The notes: generated from the sequence alone by a model not told the origin. A DNA stretch of 6,167 bases from Burkholderiales bacterium (GCA_014378085.1 JACMOJ010000215.1:1-6167); one strand, 5' to 3'; counted from the stretch's first letter, positions 1-6,050 are shown. Program-made: numbers and translations.

Positions 1-1
1 G

Positions 2-1120
2 ATGTTGGCCGACAGCACTTGTTTGATCGCCGCGAGTTACGAGGCCAAGAAGTTTGGCGTGAAGACGTTAACCAATGTCGGCGAGGCCAAAGCCAAAATT
101 CCCGACATCGTGCTGGTGGTCGCACGGCATGAGTTGTACATCGACATGCATCACCGCGCTGTCGCAGCGGTAGATGAAATCGCGCCGGTACGCAAAGTGT
201 TATCCATCGACGAAATGGTGTGCGACCTGCCTTCCGGCTACAAGACCGTCGAACGCGCCCAACAACTTTCGCGCGACATCAAGCGCCACCTCGCGGCGAC
301 CATCGGCGAATACATGACCGTCTCGATTGGTATCGCACCAAACCTTTTCCTCGCCAAGTTAGCCTCAGATATGCAAAAGCCGGACGGCTTGGTGGTGCTC
401 GAAGCGCATGACGTCCCGGCGAAGATACGTCACCTAGATCTCAGGGCACTCAATGGCGTGGGCAAGAATATGGAAGAGCGGCTCAACAAACACGGCATCC
501 AAACCATCGATGATCTGTATCGTCAAACGGAAGACCAGTTGCACACCATCTGGGGCGGTGTCGGCGGCAATCGGTTCTATCAAAAACTGCGCGGTGTTGG
601 GGTTGTAGAAATCCACAACGAGATGGGTTCGATATCACACTCGCATGTGTTGCCGCCGGCGCTACGCGATCGCGAGAACGCACTCGCTGTGCTGAATCGA
701 CTGACACAGAAAGCCGCAATGCGGTTGCGCAAGGCATGCCATACCACCGGTCATGTTGCCGTTAAGGTGAAACACTTAAACGCCCCGACTTGGGACGCTA
801 ACGCGAGGCTGCAGCCCACGCAGGACACGCTCGACCTCGTACACACTATTACCGGCTTGTGGGAAAAGTATCCCAAACGAAAATCTGCTACCCCGCTACA
901 GGTCGCCGTTGTGTTTGGTGACCTCGCACCCGACGGTGCACAAAATTTCTCGCTGTTCGGCGAAGACCCAACAAAGAAAAAACTCAATGCCGCAATGGAT
1001 GACCTCAACCTGCGATTTGGTAAACGTGCAGCATACTTTGGCGGCGCACACAGCGCGCTCGATCATGGCAGACTCGCGATCGCGTTCAACCACATCCCCG
1101 ACGTCGAAACGGAGCGCTAA
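2..1120 (+). CDS. Y-family (translesion) DNA polymerase, ImpB/MucB/SamB type, 5'-truncated by window edge
   Basis: This is the C-terminal 372 residues of a DinB/UmuC-type lesion-bypass DNA polymerase. The reading frame is open to the left edge, so the ATG at position 2 is internal. About 40 residues, including the first catalytic Asp of the palm, lie outside the window. Visible landmarks (numbered from the window edge) are the palm motif SIDE with the metal-binding pair D70-E71, the SIGIAPN and LAKLASD blocks at 108-123, a helix-hairpin-helix with GVGK at 150-166, and a little-finger domain over roughly 220-335. QNFSLF at 314-319 resembles a beta-clamp-binding motif. The tail with YFGGAH at 345-350 fits, from memory, a DinB-like subfamily rather than E. 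coli DinB or UmuC proper. It overlaps the next gene by one base (TAATG). No LexA box can be judged because the promoter is missing. The family is confident; the exact subgroup is not, so no symbol is given. Confidence 0.93.
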   Translation: MLADSTCLIAASYEAKKFGVKTLTNVGEAKAKIPDIVLVVARHELYIDMHHRAVAAVDEIAPVRKVLSIDEMVCDLPSGYKTVERAQQLSRDIKRHLAATIGEYMTVSIGIAPNLFLAKLASDMQKPDGLVVLEAHDVPAKIRHLDLRALNGVGKNMEERLNKHGIQTIDDLYRQTEDQLHTIWGGVGGNRFYQKLRGVGVVEIHNEMGSISHSHVLPPALRDRENALAVLNRLTQKAAMRLRKACHTTGHVAVKVKHLNAPTWDANARLQPTQDTLDLVHTITGLWEKYPKRKSATPLQVAVVFGDLAPDGAQNFSLFGEDPTKKKLNAAMDDLNLRFGKRAAYFGGAHSALDHGRLAIAFNHIPDVETER

Positions 1121-1122
1121 TG
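1111..1122 (+). promoter_or_regulatory. Ribosome-binding site and TAATG stop/start overlap
   Basis: GGAG at 1111-1114 sits five bases before an ATG whose first base is the last base of the polymerase stop codon (TAATG, 1118-1122). It decides the start of the dehydrogenase gene and points to translational coupling or re-initiation between the two genes. Confidence 0.75.
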
Positions 1123-1950
1123 TCATCCTCTAGCATGGCCAACAACATTGTGATCATCACCGGCGCCTCAACCGGCATCGGCGAGGAGCTCGCGTATCAG
1201 CTCGCCAAAGAAGGCGCGCATTTAGTGCTGTCGTCGCGCCGCGTCGATGAACTCGAACGTGTCGCCAAAAAAGTTCGCCAGCTTGGCGCACGCGCCACCG
1301 TAATCGCGTGTGATGTCGCGAAAGAATCCGACTGCAAACACTTGATCGACATGACCGTATCCGAGTTTGGTGGAATCGACACCATCGTGCTCAATGCCGG
1401 AATGACGATGTGGGCAAAGTTTGCCGATATCAAGGACATGTCGATCATCGAACGCATCATGCAGGTCAACTTTATGGGCGCGGTGTATTGCACCCACTAC
1501 GCGTTGCCACATTTGCAGAAAAGCCGCGGCCGTATTGTTGGTGTTGCCAGCCTCACCGGCTTAATTGGTGTGCCTACGCGCACCGCTTACGCGGCGAGCA
1601 AACACGCCATGCGCGGCTTCTTTGATTCACTGCGTATCGAGTTACAGGGCACCGGCACCAGCGTCACCATGATCTATCCCGGCTTTGTCGCAACCGGCAT
1701 TCGTGAGAACGCCACGGGCGCGGATGGCAAGCCTGCCAAAATCGATCCGGTTAACAAAGATGAAGTGATGAGTGTCGAGGAATGCGCCTCAATCATCGTC
1801 GATGCTATCCGCCAACGCAAGCGCGAAGTGGTGATGACGCTAAAGGGAAAACTCGGCCAGTGGCTGAAGCTAATTGCGCCCTCGGTGATTGACGGCATGG
1901 CCAAACGTGCGGTCGAGGGCAATCAAAAATACGTCGAGCCAAACGCATAA
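1120..1950 (+). CDS. Short-chain dehydrogenase/reductase (classical SDR)
   Basis: This 276-residue protein is an NAD(P)(H)-dependent oxidoreductase of the classical SDR family, of typical length. It has a Rossmann fold with the cofactor motif TGASTGIG at 14-21, an acidic D65 for the adenine ring, NAG at 92-94, and the full catalytic tetrad N117, S144, Y157 and K161 (YAASK). The arginines at 40-41 at the end of the second beta strand suggest a preference for NADP(H). YPGFVAT follows the active site. The C-terminal region, about residues 240-276, is lysine-rich with hydrophobic patches and may touch the membrane, as in DHRS7B-like SDRs; that comparison is from memory. The start at 1120 is chosen because GGAG at 1111-1114 is well spaced and the A is shared with the stop of the polymerase gene. 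The alternative ATG at 1135 has no ribosome-binding site. The substrate cannot be told from sequence. Confidence 0.95.
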   Translation: MSSSSMANNIVIITGASTGIGEELAYQLAKEGAHLVLSSRRVDELERVAKKVRQLGARATVIACDVAKESDCKHLIDMTVSEFGGIDTIVLNAGMTMWAKFADIKDMSIIERIMQVNFMGAVYCTHYALPHLQKSRGRIVGVASLTGLIGVPTRTAYAASKHAMRGFFDSLRIELQGTGTSVTMIYPGFVATGIRENATGADGKPAKIDPVNKDEVMSVEECASIIVDAIRQRKREVVMTLKGKLGQWLKLIAPSVIDGMAKRAVEGNQKYVEPNA

Positions 1951-2050
1951 ACACCAGTATCGACCGGCAGCATCAGCCAAAATGTCGTGATAACGCCCGT
2001 CTATACATGCCGTTGCCTGTTGGGAACTTCTAATAACCTCAAAATTGTCT

Positions 2051-2080
2051 CCCCGGCCTAGTTACGTAACTGCGCCGGGG
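2051..2080. repeat. 30-bp near-perfect palindrome (possible operator or terminator stem)
   Basis: The two 15-base arms match at 13 of 15 positions about the centre at 2065/2066. CCCCGGC (2051-2057) pairs with GCCGGGG (2074-2080), and the core AGTTACGTAACT (2060-2071) is a perfect 12-bp palindrome. As RNA it folds with only one C-C mismatch and an ACGU tetraloop. It lies 100 bases after the dehydrogenase stop. Four T's follow at 2087-2090, six bases beyond the stem, which is weak for an intrinsic terminator. The symmetric core would also suit a dimeric DNA-binding protein. Confidence 0.7.
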
Positions 2081-2111
2081 CCTAAGTTTTCTAGCAGTAT
2101 CAATTACTTAA

Positions 2112-2173
2112 AAAAACTTGGATACCGGCCCGGCGCAACCCTTGTGGTTGTTCGCCGGTACGACAGAGTTTTT
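2112..2173. terminator. Three-tier stem-loop with A and T tracts, possible bidirectional terminator or ncRNA
   Basis: Three nested pairings are visible: AAAAACT (2112-2118) with AGTTTTT (2167-2173), TACCGGC (2123-2129) with GCCGGTA (2154-2160), and CAACC (2136-2140) with GGTTG (2146-2150) around a five-base loop. Internal loops of 4/6 and 6/3 bases separate the tiers. A GC-rich stem with an A run on the left and a T run on the right is the plan of a bidirectional intrinsic terminator. It could end the polymerase-dehydrogenase transcript about 220 bases after the stop codon. The gap of eight bases between the GC stem and the T run weakens this reading. Confidence 0.45.
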
Positions 2174-2241
2174 AGAAGTTCCCTGTTATCGTTTGATTGT
2201 TTAATTGCTTGTTATTGCTTTGTATCACCCGTCAATCCGAG

Positions 2242-2257
2242 GCCGCACGTTTGCGGC
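2242..2257. repeat. Short GC hairpin
   Basis: GCCGCA (2242-2247) and TGCGGC (2252-2257) form a perfect 6-bp stem with the tetraloop CGTT. No T run follows, so it is not an intrinsic terminator. It lies about 125 bases before the exporter start, probably in its leader or promoter region. Confidence 0.5.
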
Positions 2258-2263
2258 AGAGGA

Positions 2264-2327
2264 ATCTCATCCGGACACTGCGCGACAACGCTCGTCCGAG
2301 CCGTACCCAAGCGCTAACGGATGAGAT
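2264..2327. repeat. 10-bp inverted repeat upstream of the exporter gene
   Basis: ATCTCATCCG (2264-2273) is the exact reverse complement of CGGATGAGAT (2318-2327), with 44 bases between. The enclosed segment holds a small dyad (GCTCG/CGAGC), so a branched RNA fold is possible. It sits 55 bases before the exporter start codon, where a leader RNA element would act. No known riboswitch class was recognised. Confidence 0.5.
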
Positions 2328-2350
2328 GTCTCGCCAAGCTGGCTCGACAT
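2326..2350. repeat. 25-bp interrupted dyad next to the exporter start
   Basis: ATGTC (2326-2330) pairs with GACAT (2346-2350), and GCCA (2333-2336) with TGGC (2340-2343), about the centre at 2338. It shares bases 2326-2327 with the preceding 10-bp inverted repeat, so the two hairpins would compete slightly at their junction. It also covers the alternative ATG at 2349, which argues against that start. Confidence 0.35.
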
Positions 2351-2371
2351 GACAAGACTTAATTTCGCAGC

Positions 2372-2384
2372 AAGGTTCTCTATG
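2372..2384 (+). promoter_or_regulatory. Ribosome-binding site deciding the exporter start
   Basis: AAGG at 2372-2375 is six bases before the ATG at 2382. The earlier in-frame ATG at 2349 has no purine-rich site before it, so 2382 is preferred. Confidence 0.6.
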
Positions 2385-3014
2385 TCGCTCGCCACTTGGT
2401 TCACTTATTTCATCGCCACGCTTATCATCTGCGTGTCGCCAGGCCCCGGGGCCTTATCCAGCATGTCTGCGGGCATGAAGTACGGCTTTGCGCGCGGCAT
2501 GTGGAATCTGGCCGGCCTGCAGGCCGCCATCGTCGTCAACGTTTTCGCGATCTGGTTGGGGTTGGGCGCGCTGTTGGTTGCATCCACCACCGCCTTCGAC
2601 ATCATGAAGTACCTGGGTGCGGCTTACCTCATCTACCTCGGCATCCAGAAGTTCCGTGAAGAGCCGGTGGCCTTCGAACAAATTTCCGCACAAACCAACT
2701 TCCAGGACACCTCACCGTTTGGCATCTTCAAACAAGGCCTGTTGGTAAATCTCACCAATCCGAAAGGGTTGTTGTTCTTGGCCGCCGTGTTGCCGCAGTT
2801 TGTCGACACCGCCAAACCCACCGCGATTCAGTACGCCATCCTCGGCGGCACCATGGTGGTAGTTGATGTCGTGGTGATGATTGGCTACGCCGCGCTCGCT
2901 TCAACGATTCTGCGTATGCTCAAAGACCCGAACCATATTCGCTGGACCAATCGCGGCGTGGGAAGTTTATTTGTTGCGGCGGGTGGGGCGTTGGCGGTGT
3001 TTAAGCGAGGCTAA
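2382..3014 (+). CDS. LysE/RhtB-family amino-acid exporter
   Basis: This 210-residue inner-membrane protein belongs to the LysE/RhtB translocator family, whose members export amino acids or related small metabolites using the proton gradient; typical length is 200-220. Family signs are the N-terminal SLATW start, the SPGPG motif at 19-23 after the first helix, GLQ at 45-47, and NPKG at 126-129. About six hydrophobic segments can be seen near 4-19, 41-65, 71-88, 113-138, 149-176 and 191-207, with a short polar loop near 90-112. The ATG at 2382 is chosen over the one at 2349 because it has a ribosome-binding site and gives the usual family N-terminus. The gene stands alone behind a structured non-coding region that may regulate it. 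Its stop codon directly abuts the stop of the minus-strand gene. Substrate specificity cannot be predicted; RhtB-like is a guess. Confidence 0.93.
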   Translation: MSLATWFTYFIATLIICVSPGPGALSSMSAGMKYGFARGMWNLAGLQAAIVVNVFAIWLGLGALLVASTTAFDIMKYLGAAYLIYLGIQKFREEPVAFEQISAQTNFQDTSPFGIFKQGLLVNLTNPKGLLFLAAVLPQFVDTAKPTAIQYAILGGTMVVVDVVVMIGYAALASTILRMLKDPNHIRWTNRGVGSLFVAAGGALAVFKRG

Positions 3015-4079
3015 CTACCGCGAACCGAGTAGCTGCTCCATGACCTTTCGTTTTTGCTCACATCTCATTTGCCCCCAACAAAGATCGACCGTCTTCGTGA
3101 GTTCGTTGTCGCGATACAAACGAATTTGCCACGGACGCTTATCAACAACCGAGTGGACATACGAAACAAATGATTCTGCAAAATCGTCAAAAGGGTTGAT
3201 TGCCGCGTAGAGCGTGGGAAACGAAGTCCTAGACAGTTGTTCGTACGCGCTATCTGCTCGATCAAATCCTAGTTTCGGCGTCGCGTAGTACACGACGTCA
3301 CGGCGAAGGTTGAACTGAGAATCGAACACACTGGACCACTTGCCAGCGTAGGGGTCTGCGCGCCAGCTCTCCCAAGTAAAGGGATACTTTATTTGGATTT
3401 CTTTTTCCTTGGGCAATGGAGCGAAATAATCCGGGTGAAAGTTCTCACCCACTGCGATCACGTGCGCCGCTTCGTGTAGCAAAATATATCGAATGGCATT
3501 TGCGCGGTTATCACCCGCAGGATGTTCAATCGTCGCCTCCAGTCGATAGCGGGCGTCAGCGCGAAACGGCGTGTTCTCCTTCCACGTCGCCCATTGATTG
3601 GCTTTGTAATTTCTTAAGATCGACATATCCAGAACAATTGCCGCGACATCATTCTGAAAAACTCCGCCTTTCGCTTGTACGGTAAATGCCGTACTTCCCA
3701 AGCCCTCAAGAAAGAAAACACCCGCTAACTTCGGCCGTAAAAGTTCCTTTACCTTGGTCGGGAGGGAGGCAAACGCATGATCAAAATCCACCCGCAGGTC
3801 TGGCGGCACAAACGTCGCGCGCGGCCTATCGCGAAAATTATCTAGGATGTTTTCAAAGTTCATGTAAACCAGTAGTGCTTCTGGCGCGGCACCTACACGG
3901 TCGTGCAACGGACGCGCCAGCCAATCACGCCAGTAGGTTCGTGATCGGACTTCCGATTTTGCCCTCGCCTCAGACACGCACGATCGGTCACTCTCACGGC
4001 AGGGGATTGGCGGGGGCTGCGCGAATGTGGCTGAGCCAAACAGAGCAAGAAATGCGCTTATCAGCGCGCAGCGGTACAC
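3015..4079 (-). CDS. Secreted HExxH zinc metallopeptidase-like protein, family not recognised
   Basis: This is a 354-residue predicted exported protein. A GTG start at 4079 is proposed because AAAGG lies seven bases upstream and it gives a clean signal peptide: R3, hydrophobic core at about 5-14, cleavage likely after A20 (TFA/Q). The longer frame from 4193 would put a charged tail before the signal and overlap the previous gene by 82 bases. The active-site motif is HEAAH at 202-206, with H202 and H206 as zinc ligands and E203 as the catalytic base. DDFAESF at 298-304 offers E302 as a third ligand, about 96 residues on, reminiscent of the FAEAF region of gluzincins such as anthrax lethal factor. 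Cysteines C27/C34 and C334/C340 could form two disulfides in the periplasm. It is the last gene of the minus cluster, 32 bases after the zinc-ribbon gene. Substrate unknown; peptidase activity is inferred from the motif only. Confidence 0.85.
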   Translation of the reverse strand: MYRCALISAFLALFGSATFAQPPPIPCRESDRSCVSEARAKSEVRSRTYWRDWLARPLHDRVGAAPEALLVYMNFENILDNFRDRPRATFVPPDLRVDFDHAFASLPTKVKELLRPKLAGVFFLEGLGSTAFTVQAKGGVFQNDVAAIVLDMSILRNYKANQWATWKENTPFRADARYRLEATIEHPAGDNRANAIRYILLHEAAHVIAVGENFHPDYFAPLPKEKEIQIKYPFTWESWRADPYAGKWSSVFDSQFNLRRDVVYYATPKLGFDRADSAYEQLSRTSFPTLYAAINPFDDFAESFVSYVHSVVDKRPWQIRLYRDNELTKTVDLCWGQMRCEQKRKVMEQLLGSR

Positions 4080-4091
4080 GGAAATACCTTT
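4077..4091 (-). promoter_or_regulatory. Ribosome-binding site and GTG start of the peptidase-like gene
   Basis: On the minus strand AAAGG (4091-4087) is seven bases before GTG (4079-4077). It supports the short signal-peptide form over the longer upstream frame. Confidence 0.65.
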
Positions 4092-4111
4092 GTTCTGTTT
4101 CGCTTCTGGCC

Positions 4112-5308
4112 TCAACGTTGACTTCCCCCAAACACCATCAAAAACACAAACATCGCAAACAATATCCCCATCACCAAAAAGAAAATCTTCCATCCAGACT
4201 TTGGTGATTCGCCCTCGACTTCGCCCGTCTGACCGTTAACCACAAAGCGGTAAGTCTTGCCGCTAAACAAATACGCCGACACCCACATCGGCAGCAGAAT
4301 GTGTTTGAACGTGAGGTGACTGTATTGGCTATTGAGCGTCGAAATACGCTGATGATCCCCGCCGATATCCTGTCGCACCAGCGACTGCACCTTGGCGTCA
4401 ATGAATTCCTTACCCTTGGCAAAACCCGTTTTCAAATCGACCGAATAGGCTTCGGCTTGAAAGCCGGTAATGTACTCATCTTGATACGGCACCAGCTCGC
4501 CGGTATTCCAGGTGCGGAGCTTGGTTGAGAATGCGCCCATGATGGCGGTGCCAACAAAGCCCCCCCGCGCGAGCGCCGCGTCATTACTGCCCGCTTGGTC
4601 GTTCGCGCCAAACGCCGTTTTAGAACCCGCCACCAACACGTCGTTATGAAAAAACGATACCTCACCCGAGGCGTAACTCCAGTCGGTGACGGTCCGCGAT
4701 TGTGTGACAGTCTGTCCGCCGGAGTTAGTGGTTGTGTAACGTTCGGTACGATCGTCGCCGCGCTGACCGGTGTATTGTGAAAACGTATTGGCATCAAATG
4801 TCCAGTACGGAACGTAAAGTCCCTTGATACCGCCATCACTTTGTGCAAACTTTTTTAGCGCGCTTGGTGCAAGCCACAGCCCCTTCAACCACGCACGCCA
4901 TTTATCCTGCGCCTGAAGTTTGGTGATCTTAAAAGGCACCAGCGACTTCGGCTTGATAGAACGCTGCGCGTAACTTTGGCTGGTGATGGGTGTACCGCAG
5001 AAGACACACGCCGTCGCGAACAAATTTGCCGGAAGGGTTTGTTCACCGCCGCAGTTTTTACACTTGAGATGCTCTTGCTCGTGTGTCTCATGCAGGGCTT
5101 CCAGTTTGGTGAGCCACACATTAAGCGGCAGCTCTTCAATGTCGTCGGTCTTTTCATCAAACGCATTCACCGCGCCGCAGAAGTCACACTTGAGCGACGT
5201 CGTGCCGGGAGAGAACGACAGCTTGGCGCCGCACGATCGACATGGAAACGCGCGCACCTTGTCGGTCATCACGTCGAGCGTGGTTTGGGATGCGTTTGGA
5301 TTTTCCAT
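4112..5308 (-). CDS. Double zinc-ribbon protein with C-terminal membrane anchor (YdjG-like)
   Basis: This 398-residue protein has two four-cysteine zinc ribbons, C23/C26/C41/C44 and C83/C86/C101/C104, joined by an acidic linker. A polar, probably beta-rich central region carries a conserved-looking YVPYWTFD motif. The C-terminus is a strongly hydrophobic helix, about 374-394, followed by a short polar end (GGSQR). The anchor is at the extreme C-terminus, so the ribbons are probably cytoplasmic. Such proteins are often auto-annotated as TFIIB-type zinc ribbon or, misleadingly, as PriA-like helicase; no helicase motif is present. The nearest characterised relative I can recall is B. subtilis YdjG, which works with a PspA-like protein at the membrane, but no pspA-like gene is seen here. 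The ATG at 5308 is chosen because it overlaps the acetyltransferase stop (TGATG). An in-frame TTG at 5347 would add 13 residues and is less likely. The function is unknown. Confidence 0.85.
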   Translation of the reverse strand: MENPNASQTTLDVMTDKVRAFPCRSCGAKLSFSPGTTSLKCDFCGAVNAFDEKTDDIEELPLNVWLTKLEALHETHEQEHLKCKNCGGEQTLPANLFATACVFCGTPITSQSYAQRSIKPKSLVPFKITKLQAQDKWRAWLKGLWLAPSALKKFAQSDGGIKGLYVPYWTFDANTFSQYTGQRGDDRTERYTTTNSGGQTVTQSRTVTDWSYASGEVSFFHNDVLVAGSKTAFGANDQAGSNDAALARGGFVGTAIMGAFSTKLRTWNTGELVPYQDEYITGFQAEAYSVDLKTGFAKGKEFIDAKVQSLVRQDIGGDHQRISTLNSQYSHLTFKHILLPMWVSAYLFSGKTYRFVVNGQTGEVEGESPKSGWKIFFLVMGILFAMFVFLMVFGGSQR

Positions 5309-5811
5309 CAATTCTTTACGGGCCGCAGACGGCCCATCGATAGGCAATCGATAAATTCGCCGTTGCGAAACGAGTCGTGCGGGTGTGTGCCTTCGACAGC
5401 AAAACCAAATTTCTTGTACAGCGCAATCGCCGCATGGTTATCGATGTACACCTCCAGTTCCAAGCGCGAGTACTGCAGCCAATTATCGGCAAGGTCGATG
5501 GCGGCTTTCATCAGGGCAGACCCCACACCATTGCTTTGATACGCATCGTGGACTGCCATACCAAGCGCACCAACATGCCGCCGACGGATGTGTTTAGCCG
5601 CCGGGTGCAAGCCGAGATTACCCACCACCTTGCCATCGACGACTGCCACCAGCATATGGCTTCCTGCGGGAAATTCAGCGAGCCGCGTTTTCCATAAGTC
5701 GAGCGAGGCCATCGGTAATTGCAGCGTATTCGCCTGCGCAATTGGCTGCGACATGACCTCGCAAACCGCAGCGTAGTCGGTTGGTTCAGCCGCGCGAATG
5801 GTGATGTTCAT
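5308..5811 (-). CDS. aaaT: GNAT-family N-acetyltransferase, AaaT (YhhY)-like
   Basis: This 167-residue cytoplasmic protein is an acetyl-CoA-dependent N-acetyltransferase of the GNAT fold. It has the N-terminal IRAAEPTDY strand-helix start, the acetyl-CoA pyrophosphate-binding motif Q92-x-x-G95-x-G97, and the C-terminal block ALYKKFGF followed by EGT. NTLQLP at 28-33, RRRHV at 76-80, DNWL, and RNGEFID near the C-terminus match my recollection of E. coli YhhY (AaaT, 162 residues). That enzyme acetylates the amino group of free L-amino acids such as phenylalanine and methionine. The gene starts inside the stop of the upstream small gene (ATGA overlap) and ends at the start of the zinc-ribbon gene (TGATG), so its translation is probably coupled on both sides. 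No frameshift or missing motif is seen. The symbol rests on recalled similarity and shared function is not proven. Confidence 0.85.
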   Translation of the reverse strand: MNITIRAAEPTDYAAVCEVMSQPIAQANTLQLPMASLDLWKTRLAEFPAGSHMLVAVVDGKVVGNLGLHPAAKHIRRRHVGALGMAVHDAYQSNGVGSALMKAAIDLADNWLQYSRLELEVYIDNHAAIALYKKFGFAVEGTHPHDSFRNGEFIDCLSMGRLRPVKN

Positions 5812-6032
5812 GACGACTTCGCCAGCGCGTGGTCTGCCGCGCCCGCGACTGCCGCATCCTTTTGCCGGCGCGGCGCGTAATCAAGCAAAAACCAGGCACC
5901 GACCGCGAGGTTAACAACGGCAAAAGCGATGCCGACACTGAACCCCTTCCAATTGACGATCATGTGCAATAGCACCAACACACAACCGAATCCAACGAGC
6001 CCGGCGGCGACCCGATACAGTTTTGATTTCAT
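5808..6032 (-). CDS. Small two-helix inner-membrane protein, unknown function
   Basis: This 74-residue protein has a basic N-terminus (K2, K4, R7), two hydrophobic segments at about 8-26 and 32-50, and a charged PRRQK stretch at about 54-58, followed by an alanine-rich polar tail. By the positive-inside rule both ends should lie in the cytoplasm. I do not recognise a family. It is the first gene of the minus cluster and its stop overlaps the acetyltransferase start by four bases (ATGA), which supports it being a real gene despite its size. The ribosome-binding site before the ATG at 6032 is weak (GCGAG). A heptamer tandem repeat lies 18 bases upstream, in its leader or promoter region. Confidence 0.7.
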   Translation of the reverse strand: MKSKLYRVAAGLVGFGCVLVLLHMIVNWKGFSVGIAFAVVNLAVGAWFLLDYAPRRQKDAAVAGAADHALAKSS

Positions 6033-6050
6033 GGCAACTCGCGCATTGTG

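Larger units (their letters stand above)
1951..2381. other. 431-bp intergenic region with several inverted repeats, no credible gene
   Basis: No convincing coding region was found between the dehydrogenase and the exporter. A 90-codon plus-strand frame (TTG at 2045 to 2317) has no ribosome-binding site, resembles no family I know, and runs through all the palindromes. The first 90 bases (1951-2040) show nothing obvious. From 2051 onward come a 30-bp near-palindrome (2051-2080), a three-tier stem-loop (2112-2173), a T-rich stretch (about 2174-2222), a short GC hairpin (2242-2257), a 10-bp inverted repeat spanning 2264-2327, and a dyad at 2326-2350. A terminator for the upstream pair, a promoter, and a structured leader for the exporter could all lie here. 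No clear -35/-10 pair was identified and no known riboswitch consensus was recognised. Confidence 0.7.

Noticed and set aside
2184..2226. Sigma-70 promoter in the T-rich stretch before the exporter
   Set aside because: TGTTAT, TTGATT and TGTATC elements occur but none pair at 16-18 base spacing with a credible partner.
2045..2317. 90-codon plus-strand open frame in the intergenic region
   Set aside because: TTG start, no ribosome-binding site, no recognisable family, and it runs through several inverted repeats.
2242..2350. Guanidine-II (mini-ykkC) or another known riboswitch
   Set aside because: Loop sequences do not match the required ACGR tetraloops and no other known consensus was recognised.
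2349..2381. Upstream ATG adding 11 residues to the exporter
   Set aside because: No ribosome-binding site before it, it lies in a dyad, and the family normally begins at the SLATW residues that follow the ATG at 2382.
4080..4193. Longer N-terminus for the peptidase-like gene
   Set aside because: It would overlap the zinc-ribbon gene, put about 38 residues before an obvious signal peptide, and has a worse start than the GTG at 4079.
3686..4207. 173-codon plus-strand frame opposite the peptidase-like gene
   Set aside because: It is antisense to a well-supported gene, is low-complexity in character and has no recognisable motif.
5309..5347. TTG start 13 codons upstream for the zinc-ribbon gene
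   Set aside because: The ATG at 5308 forms a TGATG junction with the preceding gene; the upstream TTG would lie within that gene's coding sequence.
4976..5539. 187-codon plus-strand frame opposite the zinc-ribbon and acetyltransferase genes
   Set aside because: It is a shadow of two strongly supported minus-strand genes and shows no family signature.
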